Positions 8,849-18,521 are shown, numbered from the stretch's first letter. The stretch: DNA of 64,000 nucleotides from Flexibacter flexilis DSM 6793 (GCF_900112255.1 NZ_FOLE01000004.1:179819-243818); one strand, 5' to 3'. Translations and numbers: made by a program. The notes: generated by a model from the sequence alone, not told the origin.

Positions 8849-11278
8849 TTAAAACTTTGCCTGCACCGACGCATAAAAACCGCGTCCGTCCGAAGGAATA
8901 ATGCCCGGCCCAGGGTACGACTCCGCACGACGCGTAAAGTACTTGGCATTGAGCAAGTTATTACAACTTCCTTCCAGCGTAAGCCAACGCCAGCCATAAC
9001 TCACCGACCAATCCATCACGCTATACGCAGGAATTACGCCTTCCACTGCCGCAGCCGTGCGTTTGGCGTTGGTGGCATCAGAGAACTGTTGGGCGGTATA
9101 AGAAAATTGTAGCGTAGAAGAAAAATGTTTGTACTTGGCCGTCGAGCCAGTTCGCCACATAAGCGGCGCGACCATTTCCACTTTTTTGTTTCGGATACTG
9201 GCCTCTTGCGTATGCACGTAACGCGCATCTACAAACGATAAGTTCGAGAAAACCGACCAGCGCAGCGACTTATTTTGCTGTCTGTCAAAGGCTTTAAGAA
9301 TGTCCACTTCCACAAAAGTTTCCAAACCAATATTACGCGCATCGGAAATATTGCCCCTAAAACGATAGTCGTTGTACAATGGCGGTTGGTCGGAGCGCAA
9401 CACTTGCCCGATGCGGCCATTATAGGCAATATAAAAAGCGGTCGCCTCAAAGGTCAAAAAATCTTGCCAATGGCCACGCACGCCCAAATCTGCCGTATAG
9501 CCTTTTTCGTCGTGAATGTTGGTATCCACCACAAAATTAGGGTTGGCAATGCGCAAATCCGTGAAGTTAATGGCTCGGTAATTCTGTGAAAAATTCGCAT
9601 AACATTCCAAATTTTCATTCGGTTTGTAGCTCGCGCCCAATCCAAATAACACAAAATTGCGCTTGCGATTCAGTTTCTCAAAAATCTTGTTGTCCACTAT
9701 CACATTTCCCGCGCCATCTTTGAGTATTTGGCGGTAATATCCTTCCGAAAAAGTTTGGATATTTTCGGCTCTTACCCCTGGTGTCAGGCTGAAAACAGGC
9801 GAAAGATTAATAATGCTTTCCGCAAAAAGTGCGTAGTTTTTGTTGGGGAAACTGTAATCCGAATTTTCGAGATTGTCGGGGTTTAGGAAATAAAAATCAG
9901 GATTTGCGCTGTTGTTGGCTTCGCCTTGCTTGGCCGTCGTCGTGCCATGATACACACGCGCTCCCACCAAAAACGTATGATGTTGCCCGCCCAATTGGTA
10001 GCGATGCAAAAGCCGCGTTTCGTTCCCAAAATTCTTGAAAGTTCCGTCTATCATGGTGCGATTGGCATTCAGATTGTCGGCTACGTTGATGCGTTCCAAG
10101 TTTCCAACCGACTGACGCAGAGCCGATAACGCAAAATTTCGGATATTCAATTGCGTTCTGTCCGAAAACCTGTACGTGGACGTAAGCGCAAACAAATTCC
10201 AATCCACTTTAAACCAATTGCGCGTTCTGACCGACTGGCGCGGATTCACCTCAAAAAGTTTGTCCGTCAGCCCGCCCGCCTGCTGCGTGAGATAGTGCAT
10301 TTTCGTTACTTCCAAACCAATATCCCATTTTTTGCTGATGTCGTAGCTCACCGAAGCGAAAGCGTTGTGGTAATCAAAACCCGAATTAGGGCGATAGCCG
10401 TCGCCGCGTTTGTATTGATAATAGGCGTAGTATTTGAGTTTGTTTTTCAAAACCGTGCCGCTCACGCTATTGAATGTCCCGAAAAATCCCCATGACCCCA
10501 CCGACTGGCGGCTCACTACCTCGATGGGTTTGCAACTTGGTTTTTTGAATCGAAAATTGAGCATTCCGCCAAACTGCGTGCCGTATTGCAACGAGGCCGC
10601 GCCGCGAATAATTTCGATGCGTTCTAAGGCTTCCGTCGGGGGCGTGTAGTAACTTTCGGGGTAGCCGAGCGCGTCCGCGCTGATGTCATAACCGTTTTGG
10701 CGCGTGTTAAAATTAGACGTACGATTCGGGCTAAGTCCGCGCCCACCAATGCCCAATTGTAGGCCTGTGCCGTCGCTTTCCCAAATGTTGATGCCCGTAA
10801 TTTTGGCATATACTTGGCGCGGATTGTTGGTCGCCAAATTCGCTGTAATATCCTTTAATACAACTACTTCCGTCTTTTTTCCTTCATAAATTCCGAAGTT
10901 TTCTACCGAACGCATGCGCGTAATTCCGAAGGTTTGTTCCTGCTGCGCCTGCACCACCACTTCATCTAATTCTTTGCTCAACTCCTGCAATGTTATATCC
11001 GAAAGTATGGTATCAGCATGGAGTGTTATAGGCAATTCGAGCGGCTGCAAACCCAACCCAAAAGCCACAAGTTTGTAATCGCCGCGCGGTACGTGGCGCA
11101 GCAAATACGTTCCATTTTCGGCAATTTCGGATACAAATTTTGTTCCCTTCAGTGCCACAAAACCATTTTCAAGTTTATGTTTTTGGGGCGGCAACACGCG
11201 GCCTTTTATCTGAAAATTTTGGGCAAAAAGCGTTTGCGTAATACCCAAAAATATAAGAAGTAAAATAATATTTTTCAT
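8849..11278 (-). CDS. TonB-dependent receptor, FecA-like, of the iron operon
   Basis: The start at 11278 gives a standard signal peptide (MKNIILLLIFLG...LFAQ); an ATG nine codons upstream lies within the previous gene's tail. About 809 residues: a carboxypeptidase-like regulatory domain (about 22-110), a plug with VVVLKDITANLATNNPRQ and the IRGAASLQYGTQFGG stretch, then a 22-strand-type barrel ending in VQAKF. It lies 5 bases after the HTTM gene, in the order imelysin > HTTM > receptor, an arrangement known from iron-uptake clusters in Bacteroidota. Ferric citrate or another iron chelate is the likely substrate, by context only. Confidence 0.9.
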   Translation of the reverse strand: MKNIILLLIFLGITQTLFAQNFQIKGRVLPPQKHKLENGFVALKGTKFVSEIAENGTYLLRHVPRGDYKLVAFGLGLQPLELPITLHADTILSDITLQELSKELDEVVVQAQQEQTFGITRMRSVENFGIYEGKKTEVVVLKDITANLATNNPRQVYAKITGINIWESDGTGLQLGIGGRGLSPNRTSNFNTRQNGYDISADALGYPESYYTPPTEALERIEIIRGAASLQYGTQFGGMLNFRFKKPSCKPIEVVSRQSVGSWGFFGTFNSVSGTVLKNKLKYYAYYQYKRGDGYRPNSGFDYHNAFASVSYDISKKWDIGLEVTKMHYLTQQAGGLTDKLFEVNPRQSVRTRNWFKVDWNLFALTSTYRFSDRTQLNIRNFALSALRQSVGNLERINVADNLNANRTMIDGTFKNFGNETRLLHRYQLGGQHHTFLVGARVYHGTTTAKQGEANNSANPDFYFLNPDNLENSDYSFPNKNYALFAESIINLSPVFSLTPGVRAENIQTFSEGYYRQILKDGAGNVIVDNKIFEKLNRKRNFVLFGLGASYKPNENLECYANFSQNYRAINFTDLRIANPNFVVDTNIHDEKGYTADLGVRGHWQDFLTFEATAFYIAYNGRIGQVLRSDQPPLYNDYRFRGNISDARNIGLETFVEVDILKAFDRQQNKSLRWSVFSNLSFVDARYVHTQEASIRNKKVEMVAPLMWRTGSTAKYKHFSSTLQFSYTAQQFSDATNAKRTAAAVEGVIPAYSVMDWSVSYGWRWLTLEGSCNNLLNAKYFTRRAESYPGPGIIPSDGRGFYASVQAKF

Positions 11279-11283
11279 TGTAT

Positions 11284-12624
11284 TTAATCGTAATGCAATA
11301 TCCAATCTTTTTGCGCAAAACTGTCTTGTATTTTGCTTAAATCTACGTCAGGTTTGATGAGTAATTGGCTTGGTTTTCCGTTCAGGGTTACATATACTTC
11401 GGCTCTTACTTGCGGTTCGTGTACGCCTTTTTGTTTGTAATAATCGGCCAAATAATGCGCAAATTGCAATATCATATCGGGCTGCATAGCCATTTGTTTT
11501 TCTTGGTGCAAATTCAAAAACTCGCTATTATCTACTGCGCCTTCTGTACCTGTTTTGGAATCTTTCACATAAAAAGTAGCCGTTCCAGCCTTTTCCATGA
11601 GCATCACGCGCCACGAAAAACGATAGCCTTCTTCCGTCCAAAACAAATTGCCATCATACAACAAATATCGCCAAGGAAAAAGAATTTGAAACAGCATATT
11701 GAGCGATAAAAATGCGATCAATATTTTGTTTGTAAAAAATGATTTTATAGGAAAATGAATTGTTGTATTTTCTTTTTTAGGAAATAAATCAATGATTTTT
11801 TGGTGAAATTCGTCAGAGAAAAATATAAGTGTTGCGCCTATCATTACCAACGGAAAAACGCCAATCTGGAACAAAAAACCCGTAATGGAATGAAAGAAAA
11901 TAACGGTCAGGTACGCCCAAAGTCGCGTCTTGCGCCAATACAACAAAAACGGAACAAAACAATCATACAACATTCCGCACCAACTAAAGAAATAAGGCGT
12001 TATTTTCCATGTAAATATTTTACCAATCAGGGGCATAGTGTCGTGTGCAGGTAGCCATATTTTTAGCGGCAAAGCCTCCAAAAGCCAAGCGGTATTTATT
12101 TTGGCAACGCCCGCATAAAAATACACGATAGCCAATTGCATTTTGAATAATAAAACAGACCAACGCGGCACAAAATCAGTAGGTTTTGTAAGGCCAAAAT
12201 ACGCATCTAAACTTAATTTTTTGTTGGCAGGCACTACAATTAAATACGCACAAAAAAGACTTACAAAATAATAATGATTCAGGTAATAAGTAAGGTCTAA
12301 AAGCTCGGTATAAGTAAAGAGTATGAACAATAAAACAGCCGATATTCTGTACAAAAAGCCAAGCATTACGCCCAACGCGGCCACAATCATCAAGCAGTGA
12401 ATCAGGTAGATAAGCCAATCTGGAGCTACTTCCACCCAACCAAAACCATAATACTTAAAATGAAAAATTGGCGAAATATAATGTTCTTTTATCCAGCCCA
12501 AATACATAAAACGTACTGTGCTAAACGTAAGCATAAAACCAATAATTATCCGAAAAATAACTAATGGCGCAATGGAAATGGGAGCTATCAGAAAAGAATA
12601 ATATTTTTCAACAAAACGCTTCAT
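11284..12624 (-). CDS. HTTM domain integral membrane protein
   Basis: 446 residues from the ATG at 12624 (MKRFVEKYYSF); the frame extends eight codons upstream but into the terminator-like hairpin. The first ~300 residues contain about seven or eight membrane helices with the HTTM hallmarks FRIIIGFMLTFS, FLYRISAVLLF, YLNHYYFVSL and YFYAGVAKI. The C-terminal ~130 residues are soluble and probably periplasmic. HTTM proteins are related to the membrane part of vitamin K-dependent gamma-carboxylase, but no activity is established for stand-alone bacterial forms. Placement between imelysin and a TonB receptor ties it to metal uptake. Confidence 0.85.
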   Translation of the reverse strand: MKRFVEKYYSFLIAPISIAPLVIFRIIIGFMLTFSTVRFMYLGWIKEHYISPIFHFKYYGFGWVEVAPDWLIYLIHCLMIVAALGVMLGFLYRISAVLLFILFTYTELLDLTYYLNHYYFVSLFCAYLIVVPANKKLSLDAYFGLTKPTDFVPRWSVLLFKMQLAIVYFYAGVAKINTAWLLEALPLKIWLPAHDTMPLIGKIFTWKITPYFFSWCGMLYDCFVPFLLYWRKTRLWAYLTVIFFHSITGFLFQIGVFPLVMIGATLIFFSDEFHQKIIDLFPKKENTTIHFPIKSFFTNKILIAFLSLNMLFQILFPWRYLLYDGNLFWTEEGYRFSWRVMLMEKAGTATFYVKDSKTGTEGAVDNSEFLNLHQEKQMAMQPDMILQFAHYLADYYKQKGVHEPQVRAEVYVTLNGKPSQLLIKPDVDLSKIQDSFAQKDWILHYD

Positions 12625-12641
12625 GCCTAATATAAAAAATA

Positions 12642-12670
12642 ATGCCAAAGGTAGTAGCTACTTTTGGCAT
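12642..12670 (-). terminator. Hairpin between imelysin and HTTM genes (possible attenuator)
   Basis: A 13-bp stem with one G-U pair (12642-12654 with 12658-12670), followed on the minus strand by a T-rich tract. It lies inside the operon, so it may lower expression of the membrane genes relative to imelysin. Confidence 0.65.
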
Positions 12671-12704
12671 TTTGTATGATAATAATCAGGGCAAAAACTA
12701 AATA

Positions 12705-13790
12705 TTAATCGCCGTCTCCACTCGTATAAGTAATGGCAATTCCGAGCAAAGAAGCCATATCCCCTTTGAAATAACGGGTATTTTTTTGAACCTCTGTATA
12801 TAGTGCATCAAGCGTAGTTTTATTACTCGAAATTTGTGCCGAAAACGACGGAGTAGCAGGAATTGCCGCAAACGCTGCATCTATTTTAGACAATTGTAAT
12901 TCTGTGGCCGAAATAAGAGCCGTTCCGCCTTCTACATTCTCCAAATATTCCTTAAAACCTGCACCATCCGTACCCGATATTGTGCGGCCATACCAAATAT
13001 TTTTCATGGTGGTATAATGTAGCTGCATCATTTTTAGGCTTTTGCCACTATAATATGCTTCTACTTTGGTTGGTTCGGCTTGAATTTGGCCTGCGGCTTT
13101 TCCTAATGGCAATCGTAATTTATAATTTTTGAGCACTTCGTAACTGGCCACAAAATTATTAAATAAAATAGAAATACTACTGCCTGCATCGGTGCCATCA
13201 TTAGCCACAAACTGACTGCGATTTGTCGCCCAAGAATTAGACATTTCTGCGGTTTTATTTTTAATTTTCTTGAGCATCAATTTCAAATGATTTTGACGAG
13301 AAGTATCCGCAAATTTTGAAACGATATTGGCATTATTATTTTCCAAATCAAAAATCAAATATTCTACGCCCAAAAATCCGCGATTATCGGCGGTAGTTTC
13401 CGTAAATATGTGGGTAGAATTGGTAATATCCGACTCAATTTTCACAGAACTCACAGGAAAAACGGCTAACTCATCGGCCAGTTTGATTGGTAGCTCACCC
13501 GATGGCGTAAAGCTAAACGCACCAGCGTATTGCCAAGCCGAAAATGCGCTATCCCAAGCCGTTTGCGTGGCCAACAGATTGGCTTCTGTCGGATTTTGGG
13601 TGAACGTATTAGCGCGGGTTTGAAGGGTAGCCACACGCGCATCCAACTGCTCAAAAGAAGGTGCAATAATTTGCGAGGCGTAAAATTCGAGCATTGGGCG
13701 GCGGTCGTAACCGTCATTGCTGCTGTCGTTGCCACAACTGGCCAACACAACCAAAGCTGCCAAAGCCAAAAAAAGTTTTATTTTTTGCAT
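12705..13790 (-). CDS. Imelysin family lipoprotein (peptidase M75-like)
   Basis: The start at 13790 gives a lipoprotein signal ending in LASC; the open frame upstream of it lacks such a signal. The 361-residue protein is alpha-helical with imelysin marks: AWQYAGAFSF, then RGFLGVEYLIFDLE at the place of the GxHxxE motif, where the histidine is replaced by Leu, so a metal site built on that His is doubtful. Imelysins are surface or periplasmic iron-linked proteins of uncertain activity. It heads an operon with HTTM and a TonB receptor. Its promoter carries a perfect palindrome (see the regulatory entry). Confidence 0.85.
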   Translation of the reverse strand: MQKIKLFLALAALVVLASCGNDSSNDGYDRRPMLEFYASQIIAPSFEQLDARVATLQTRANTFTQNPTEANLLATQTAWDSAFSAWQYAGAFSFTPSGELPIKLADELAVFPVSSVKIESDITNSTHIFTETTADNRGFLGVEYLIFDLENNNANIVSKFADTSRQNHLKLMLKKIKNKTAEMSNSWATNRSQFVANDGTDAGSSISILFNNFVASYEVLKNYKLRLPLGKAAGQIQAEPTKVEAYYSGKSLKMMQLHYTTMKNIWYGRTISGTDGAGFKEYLENVEGGTALISATELQLSKIDAAFAAIPATPSFSAQISSNKTTLDALYTEVQKNTRYFKGDMASLLGIAITYTSGDGD

Positions 13791-13849
13791 TATATAGTAC
13801 TTATCATGGAAAACTATTATCAAATACAAATAGTGTTTTTGTTGCGGTG

Positions 13850-13891
13850 CAAACTTACAAAAGTTATCAGTATTTAGACAAAGTCTAAATA
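13850..13891 (-). promoter_or_regulatory. Promoter of the iron operon with an overlapping palindromic operator
   Basis: Read on the minus strand, TAAGTTTG (13857-13850) matches the Bacteroidota -7 element, and TTG (13881-13879) lies 21 bases upstream as the -33 element. A palindrome with perfect 9-bp arms and an AAA centre (13871-13891, arms TATTTAGAC/GTCTAAATA) covers the -33 box. Such placement is typical for a repressor site; an iron-responsive DtxR- or Fur-type regulator is the natural guess from the genes controlled. Confidence 0.7.
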
Positions 13892-14023
13892 GTTTTTTTA
13901 TAACTATTCTCCATGCTTGCGTTAAAAATAAGATGCTGATGTTGGATCATTAAAATAATTAAATTTTGTAGTTATGAGATTCTTTCAATATTTCAAAAAT
14001 CTTTAATAACAGCTTGATTTGGA

Positions 14024-14362
14024 TCATTCATTATATTCCAAATGCGGCAATTGGCAGGGCTTGGGAACATACAAAACGAGGTGTTGGGTTGTATGATTGG
14101 TTATGATTTGCGCCTGACACGTCAGTCTCTCGTCGGGTTGGAGGCGGCCTTGTGTCGCAAATTTGTATTCAGCGGCAGTGAGTTCGCTCAGCAGTTCTGC
14201 CCCTTCGAGTACGCGCACACGGCAGGTTGTACACCGACCTTTGCCGCCACAAGCAAACATAAAATCTTGGCCAGCGGCTTGCAAACCCTGCAAAATTGTA
14301 TGTTGCGAATTTTCAAAGGTAAATTCCTTGTGCTTTAAATTCTTTATCACTACTTTTGGCAT
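14024..14362 (-). CDS. 2Fe-2S ferredoxin
   Basis: 112 residues with a plant-type [2Fe-2S] pattern: C38, C44 and C47 in CGGKGRCTTC, plus C82 in RLTCQ. The spacing fits adrenodoxin/plant-type soluble ferredoxins that carry electrons in the cytoplasm. It stands alone on the minus strand, divergent from the 402-residue gene at 14433, whose predicted promoter begins inside this gene's first codons. The redox partner is unknown. Confidence 0.9.
   Translation of the reverse strand: MPKVVIKNLKHKEFTFENSQHTILQGLQAAGQDFMFACGGKGRCTTCRVRVLEGAELLSELTAAEYKFATQGRLQPDERLTCQAQIITNHTTQHLVLYVPKPCQLPHLEYNE
14328..14358 (+). promoter_or_regulatory. Promoter for the gene at 14433
   Basis: TTG at 14328-14330, 20 bases, then TACTTTTG at 14351-14358, a full match to the Bacteroidota -33/-7 pattern. 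It lies within the first codons of the divergent ferredoxin gene and 75 bases before the 14433 start. Confidence 0.6.
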
Positions 14363-14432
14363 ACAGCTCTAATATTGTGTTTTTGCTTTAAGAATTATAT
14401 TTTTTTTACTAATCGTAATCGCGCCTTAATAC

Positions 14433-15641
14433 ATGGAAAACAAGCTCAACCGACAAGGACTTTTGGCCTATGGGCAACAATTTTCGGATAAAGTTTTGAA
14501 TGATTTTTTTCAACAAAATGAAAAAGTAACTGGCGGGCAACTGCTCGAATTTACGCCAATCCGTCAAGTTAACTTAATGCTTATCAAGAATTTATACGAA
14601 AAATGGCAAGCTGAAACCCGCCGTCTTCAAAGTCCGTATTTCGACTACTCTGCCGAAAGTGTACAAGAGGCCTTACGCAATTTTATGAATACACTTTCAC
14701 AAAATATTGCGGTGGCTAAAGCTGATTTTCAGCCACTTTTGGAGCAGTCCGTACACGAAAGTTTGTTGTTGGCTTTGCTTCCTGCCGAATATTTTGAATC
14801 AGAACTTAATCTTTTGTCCGAAACTAAACTCAGTCCGCAGCGCGTAAAAGAGTTGGGCAAATATATACAATATAATAAGGTGCTACTTGATGCCGTACAA
14901 GCTGACATCGAAGCTTTTCATGTGAAGCAAGTAGCTACGGGCGAATTGGTAAAAGCCATTGCCAAGAAAAAAGAAGTGTTGGCTGATAAGTGCATGACGC
15001 TTGCGCAATTGGTAGCCGAATTTGCACCCATTGTTCCGCTTACCGAGTCGGATTTGCTCGTGCCTGAGCCGCCACCTGCACCAGTTACTCCACCAGCACC
15101 GACTGCCCCTGCCAACTTTTTTGAAGCGCAATTTGCAGCCGAGCCGCCAACAGTAAATACGCCAGAGCCTGCGGTAGCACCAGAGCCGCCTAAAGTGAAA
15201 GAAGTTGCGCCTGCACCTATGGCAGCCGCCTCTATTCCCGATTGGTTCGATTTGCCTGCGGCCAATACGCCTGCACCGCAACGCATCGCGGATTTGTCTT
15301 TGAGCGAGGATAAAAGCTTGATCGAAACGTTCACGAAAGATGCCACACTCAACGACGTACTCAAGCAAGAAGCACAAACCGCCGAATCTGTTTTGGATAA
15401 AATCCATAAACAAAAATTAGAAAGTTTGCATACAGCCTTCCCCGTACACGAACGATTTATGTACGTGAATGATTTGTTTGGCGGCGACTATGTACAATGG
15501 AGCATGGCACTCAAAGAACTAGAAGAAGCGCATAACCTCACGCAGGCCAAGTCTATATTAAGCAACTTGGCGCAACGCTTTAGCTGGACAGACGGCGAGC
15601 GTGTCAAGGCTTTTACGGAAATTGTAGAGCGCAAATTTTAG
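14433..15641 (+). CDS. Conserved hypothetical protein with Pro/Ala-rich linker
   Basis: 402 residues, not recognised as an enzyme. It has three parts: an alpha-helical N-terminal domain (about 1-205), a low-complexity linker rich in Pro, Ala and Glu (about 207-275, with repeated PEPP/PAPT motifs), and a C-terminal helical domain (about 320-402) with VNDLFGGDYVQWSMALKELE and a tail FTEIVERKF. Similar C-terminal regions occur in Bacteroidota proteins of unknown function. No signal peptide or membrane helix, so cytoplasmic. A strong terminator follows. Confidence 0.75.
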   Translation: MENKLNRQGLLAYGQQFSDKVLNDFFQQNEKVTGGQLLEFTPIRQVNLMLIKNLYEKWQAETRRLQSPYFDYSAESVQEALRNFMNTLSQNIAVAKADFQPLLEQSVHESLLLALLPAEYFESELNLLSETKLSPQRVKELGKYIQYNKVLLDAVQADIEAFHVKQVATGELVKAIAKKKEVLADKCMTLAQLVAEFAPIVPLTESDLLVPEPPPAPVTPPAPTAPANFFEAQFAAEPPTVNTPEPAVAPEPPKVKEVAPAPMAAASIPDWFDLPAANTPAPQRIADLSLSEDKSLIETFTKDATLNDVLKQEAQTAESVLDKIHKQKLESLHTAFPVHERFMYVNDLFGGDYVQWSMALKELEEAHNLTQAKSILSNLAQRFSWTDGERVKAFTEIVERKF

Positions 15642-15999
15642 TTCCTAGCCCATTTTTAGAGCAAATACACAATCAAAACGCTGCCTTTTGGGGTAGCGTT
15701 TTTTATTTCACAAATATAAACATAAAAATCTCTAAATTTATTTTATTTCAAAAAAACACATTTTAACAGAATAAAATTTTTAAATTTTTAATATTTATAA
15801 AATTTAAACAAAATTATTTTTTAATAAAAATTACAATTCGGATTTATCAAAAACAACACAGAATAAAATTCCGCCAAACAGGTTTTATTATGTTAAAATA
15901 TTTTGAAGATTTTCGATGAAAAATTAGGAGCAAATACAGGGAGTATTTAATTTTGTGCATCAAGTTTAAAATCACTAAAACACAAACTCGAATAACATT
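15642..15999. other. A+T-rich gene-free stretch before ugd
   Basis: After the terminator at about 15700 the next 290 bases are almost pure A+T with no credible gene. TAATTTTG at 15948-15955 is a good -7 element 45 bases before the ugd start; no clear TTG lies at the right distance. Confidence 0.5.
15675..15704 (+). terminator. Terminator after the 14433 gene
   Basis: Stem AAAACGCT (15675-15682) with AGCGTTTT (15695-15702), extended by inner GC pairs, and a T-run into 15704. Confidence 0.75.
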
Positions 16000-17328
16000 A
16001 TGAAAGTCGCAGTAGTTGGTACTGGCTATGTAGGTCTTGTAACAGGCACTTGCTTTGCCGAAACTGGTAACTCCGTTACTTGTGTAGATATTGATGCAGA
16101 AAAAGTAAAAAGCCTTCAAAACGGCAAAATCACGATTTATGAGCCAGGTTTGGAAGCCATTTTCAAGCATAACATTGCTCAAAATCGTCTTAAATTCACG
16201 ACTAATTTGGCGGAAGGCATCAAAGATGCCCAAGTTATTTTCTTGGCTTTGCCAACACCTCCTGGTGAAGATGGCTCGGCTGACCTTAAATATATTTTGA
16301 AAGTAGCAGAAGATTTGGGGCCATTGCTCGAAAACTACGCTGTAATCGTAGATAAAAGCACTGTACCTGTGGGTACTGCTGAGTTGGTACGTGAACGCGT
16401 TGCACGTGCGGCAACAGTGGATTTTGATGTAGTATCAAACCCTGAATTTTTGCGCGAAGGCGTTGCTGTTGAGGATTTTATGAAACCAGAACGCGTGGTA
16501 ATCGGTACAAAATCCGACAAAGCCAAAAAAGTAATGGACAAGCTATACGCGCCATTGCTTCGCCAAGGCAACCCAATGATTTATATGGAAGAACGTTCGG
16601 CAGAAATGACAAAATATGCTGCTAACGCGTTTTTGGCGACCAAAATCACGTTTATGAACGAAATCGCGAACCTTTGCGAGTTGGCAGGTGCAAACGTGGA
16701 CGACGTGCGTCGCGGTATCGGTTCGGATAGCCGTATCGGCAAACGTTTCTTGTTTGCGGGTATCGGTTATGGCGGTAGCTGCTTCCCGAAAGACGTACAG
16801 GCTTTGGCCAAAACGTCTGCGGATTTCAATTATGATTTCAAAATTTTGGAATCGGTAATGGAAGTAAACTATTTGCAAAAAACCAAACTCATGCCAAACA
16901 TCAAACAATATTTTGATGGCAATTTGGCGGGCAAAACGGTAGCCGTTTGGGGCTTGGCTTTCAAACCATACACCGACGATATTCGCGAAGCTCCAGCCTT
17001 GGAAAACATCAAAGCTCTTACGGAAGCTGGTGCAAAAGTACGTGCTTACGACCCAGAAGCGATGGATAACGTTCGTAAACTATTAGGTAACAGCATTTAT
17101 TTTGCCAAAGATCTGTATGATGCTTTGGAAGGTGCAGACGCGTTGCTTATCGTAACTGAATGGCCAGAGTTTCGCACGCCAGACTTCGAGCGTATCGAGA
17201 CTATTTTGAAAAACAAAGTTATCTTTGACGGTCGTAACTTGTTCGAGTTGGAGCAAATGCAAGAGTTGGGCTTTACTTACCATAGCATTGGCCGCCCTGC
17301 CGTAACCGTAGCCGCGCAAAACGCCTAA
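16000..17328 (+). CDS. ugd: UDP-glucose 6-dehydrogenase
   Basis: Oxidises UDP-glucose to UDP-glucuronate with two NAD+, in the cytoplasm. The 442-residue protein starts with the Rossmann motif VGTGYVGL (6-13), has the central dimerisation segment with KYAANAFLATKI, and the catalytic Cys261 in GYGGSCFPKD. The third domain carries WGLAFKPYTDDIREAP. All family landmarks and normal length are present. The next gene makes UDP-xylose from its product, so the two form a short pathway, although a hairpin lies between them. Confidence 0.95.
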   Translation: MKVAVVGTGYVGLVTGTCFAETGNSVTCVDIDAEKVKSLQNGKITIYEPGLEAIFKHNIAQNRLKFTTNLAEGIKDAQVIFLALPTPPGEDGSADLKYILKVAEDLGPLLENYAVIVDKSTVPVGTAELVRERVARAATVDFDVVSNPEFLREGVAVEDFMKPERVVIGTKSDKAKKVMDKLYAPLLRQGNPMIYMEERSAEMTKYAANAFLATKITFMNEIANLCELAGANVDDVRRGIGSDSRIGKRFLFAGIGYGGSCFPKDVQALAKTSADFNYDFKILESVMEVNYLQKTKLMPNIKQYFDGNLAGKTVAVWGLAFKPYTDDIREAPALENIKALTEAGAKVRAYDPEAMDNVRKLLGNSIYFAKDLYDALEGADALLIVTEWPEFRTPDFERIETILKNKVIFDGRNLFELEQMQELGFTYHSIGRPAVTVAAQNA

Positions 17329-17349
17329 AATATTTTTCAGAAGAAAATA

Positions 17350-17375
17350 AGGCCGTGAGTAATTACGGCCTATTT
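17350..17375 (+). terminator. Hairpin between ugd and the UDP-xylose synthase gene
   Basis: Stem AGGCCGT (17350-17356) with ACGGCCT (17365-17371), then TTTTT-type tract. It may end some ugd transcripts before the next gene. Confidence 0.65.
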
Positions 17376-17407
17376 TTGTAACCAAAGCAACACTTTTTCT
17401 CCTCTTT

Positions 17408-18394
17408 ATGAAAAGAATTTTGATTACGGGAGCGGCTGGCTTTTTGGGTTCTCACCTTTGCGACCGCTTCATCAAAGAAGGTTATTATGTAATTGGCATG
17501 GATAACCTCATTACGGGGTCTATCAAAAACATAGAACATTTGTTCAAATTAGAACAATTTGAGTTTTATCACCACGACGTATCGAAGTACATTCACGTAC
17601 CAGGTCAGGTGGATTATATCTTACATTTTGCTTCGCCAGCCAGCCCCATCGACTACTTAAAAATTCCGATTCAGACATTGAAAGTGAGTTCTTTGGGTAC
17701 ACATAACATATTGGGTTTGGCGCGTGCAAAAAAAGCGCGTGTGTTGGTGGCTTCTACTTCGGAAGTTTACGGCGACCCAACCGTACACCCACAAAATGAA
17801 GAATATTGGGGAAATGTAAACCCTGTAGGGCCGCGCGGTTGCTACGACGAAGCCAAACGCTTTATGGAAGCAATGACGATGGCTTATAACAATGTGCACG
17901 GACTAGAAACACGTATCATTCGTATTTTCAATACGTATGGCCCACGTATGCGCCTGAATGATGGCCGCGTATTGCCTGCATTCATTGGCCAAGCGTTGAG
18001 AGGCGAAGACCTTACCATGTTCGGCGACGGTTCGCAAACGCGTTCTTTCTGCTTCGTGGACGATTTGGTAGAAGGTATTTACCGCCTGCTTTTGAGTGAT
18101 TACCATTTGCCTGTAAACATCGGCAACCCCGACGAAATCACGATCAAAGAATTTGGCGAGGAAATCATTAAACTGACGGGCACGAACCAAAAATTAGTGG
18201 CCAAACCATTGCCAAAAGACGATCCGAAACAACGCCAGCCAGACATTACGAAGGCGCGTGAGATTCTGGGTTGGGAGCCAAAAGTTTCGCGTGCAGAAGG
18301 TTTGAAAATCACTTACGATTATTTCAAAAATCTTTCGGCAGACGAACTAAATCATGTAGAACATCGCGCTTTTGATTTTTATCAAAAAGCTTAA
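17408..18394 (+). CDS. UDP-glucuronate decarboxylase (UDP-xylose synthase)
   Basis: An extended short-chain dehydrogenase of 328 residues. The NAD-binding GAAGFLGSH motif is at 8-16, the catalytic pair Y146/K150 in CYDEAK, with the UXS-type lead-in NPVGPRG and FNTYGPRMR at about 177-185. It converts UDP-glucuronate to UDP-xylose by oxidation, decarboxylation and reduction with bound NAD+. It follows ugd, which supplies the substrate; the product feeds capsule, LPS or other surface glycans. UDP-glucuronate 4-epimerase is the main alternative, but the YDEAKR context favours UXS. Confidence 0.9.
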   Translation: MKRILITGAAGFLGSHLCDRFIKEGYYVIGMDNLITGSIKNIEHLFKLEQFEFYHHDVSKYIHVPGQVDYILHFASPASPIDYLKIPIQTLKVSSLGTHNILGLARAKKARVLVASTSEVYGDPTVHPQNEEYWGNVNPVGPRGCYDEAKRFMEAMTMAYNNVHGLETRIIRIFNTYGPRMRLNDGRVLPAFIGQALRGEDLTMFGDGSQTRSFCFVDDLVEGIYRLLLSDYHLPVNIGNPDEITIKEFGEEIIKLTGTNQKLVAKPLPKDDPKQRQPDITKAREILGWEPKVSRAEGLKITYDYFKNLSADELNHVEHRAFDFYQKA

Positions 18395-18421
18395 TGAATT
18401 TATTAGAATAACATTCTGCAC

Positions 18422-18462
18422 AAAAACGGGATAACAGCAGCCAAGCTTTTGTCCCGTTTTTT
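18422..18462 (+). terminator. Terminator after the UDP-xylose synthase gene
   Basis: A perfect 10-bp stem (18422-18431 with 18452-18461), 20-base loop, then T-run. Confidence 0.8.
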
Positions 18463-18490
18463 GTTTGTGGATATTTTTCGGTGAAGATGT

Positions 18491-18521
18491 TTGGATATTT
18501 TATTTTGTATTGGCACTTTTG
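18491..18521 (+). promoter_or_regulatory. Candidate promoter for the gene at 18609
   Basis: TTG at 18491-18493, a 20-base spacer and CACTTTTG at 18514-18521, one base off the -7 consensus. The start codon is 88 bases downstream. Confidence 0.5.
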
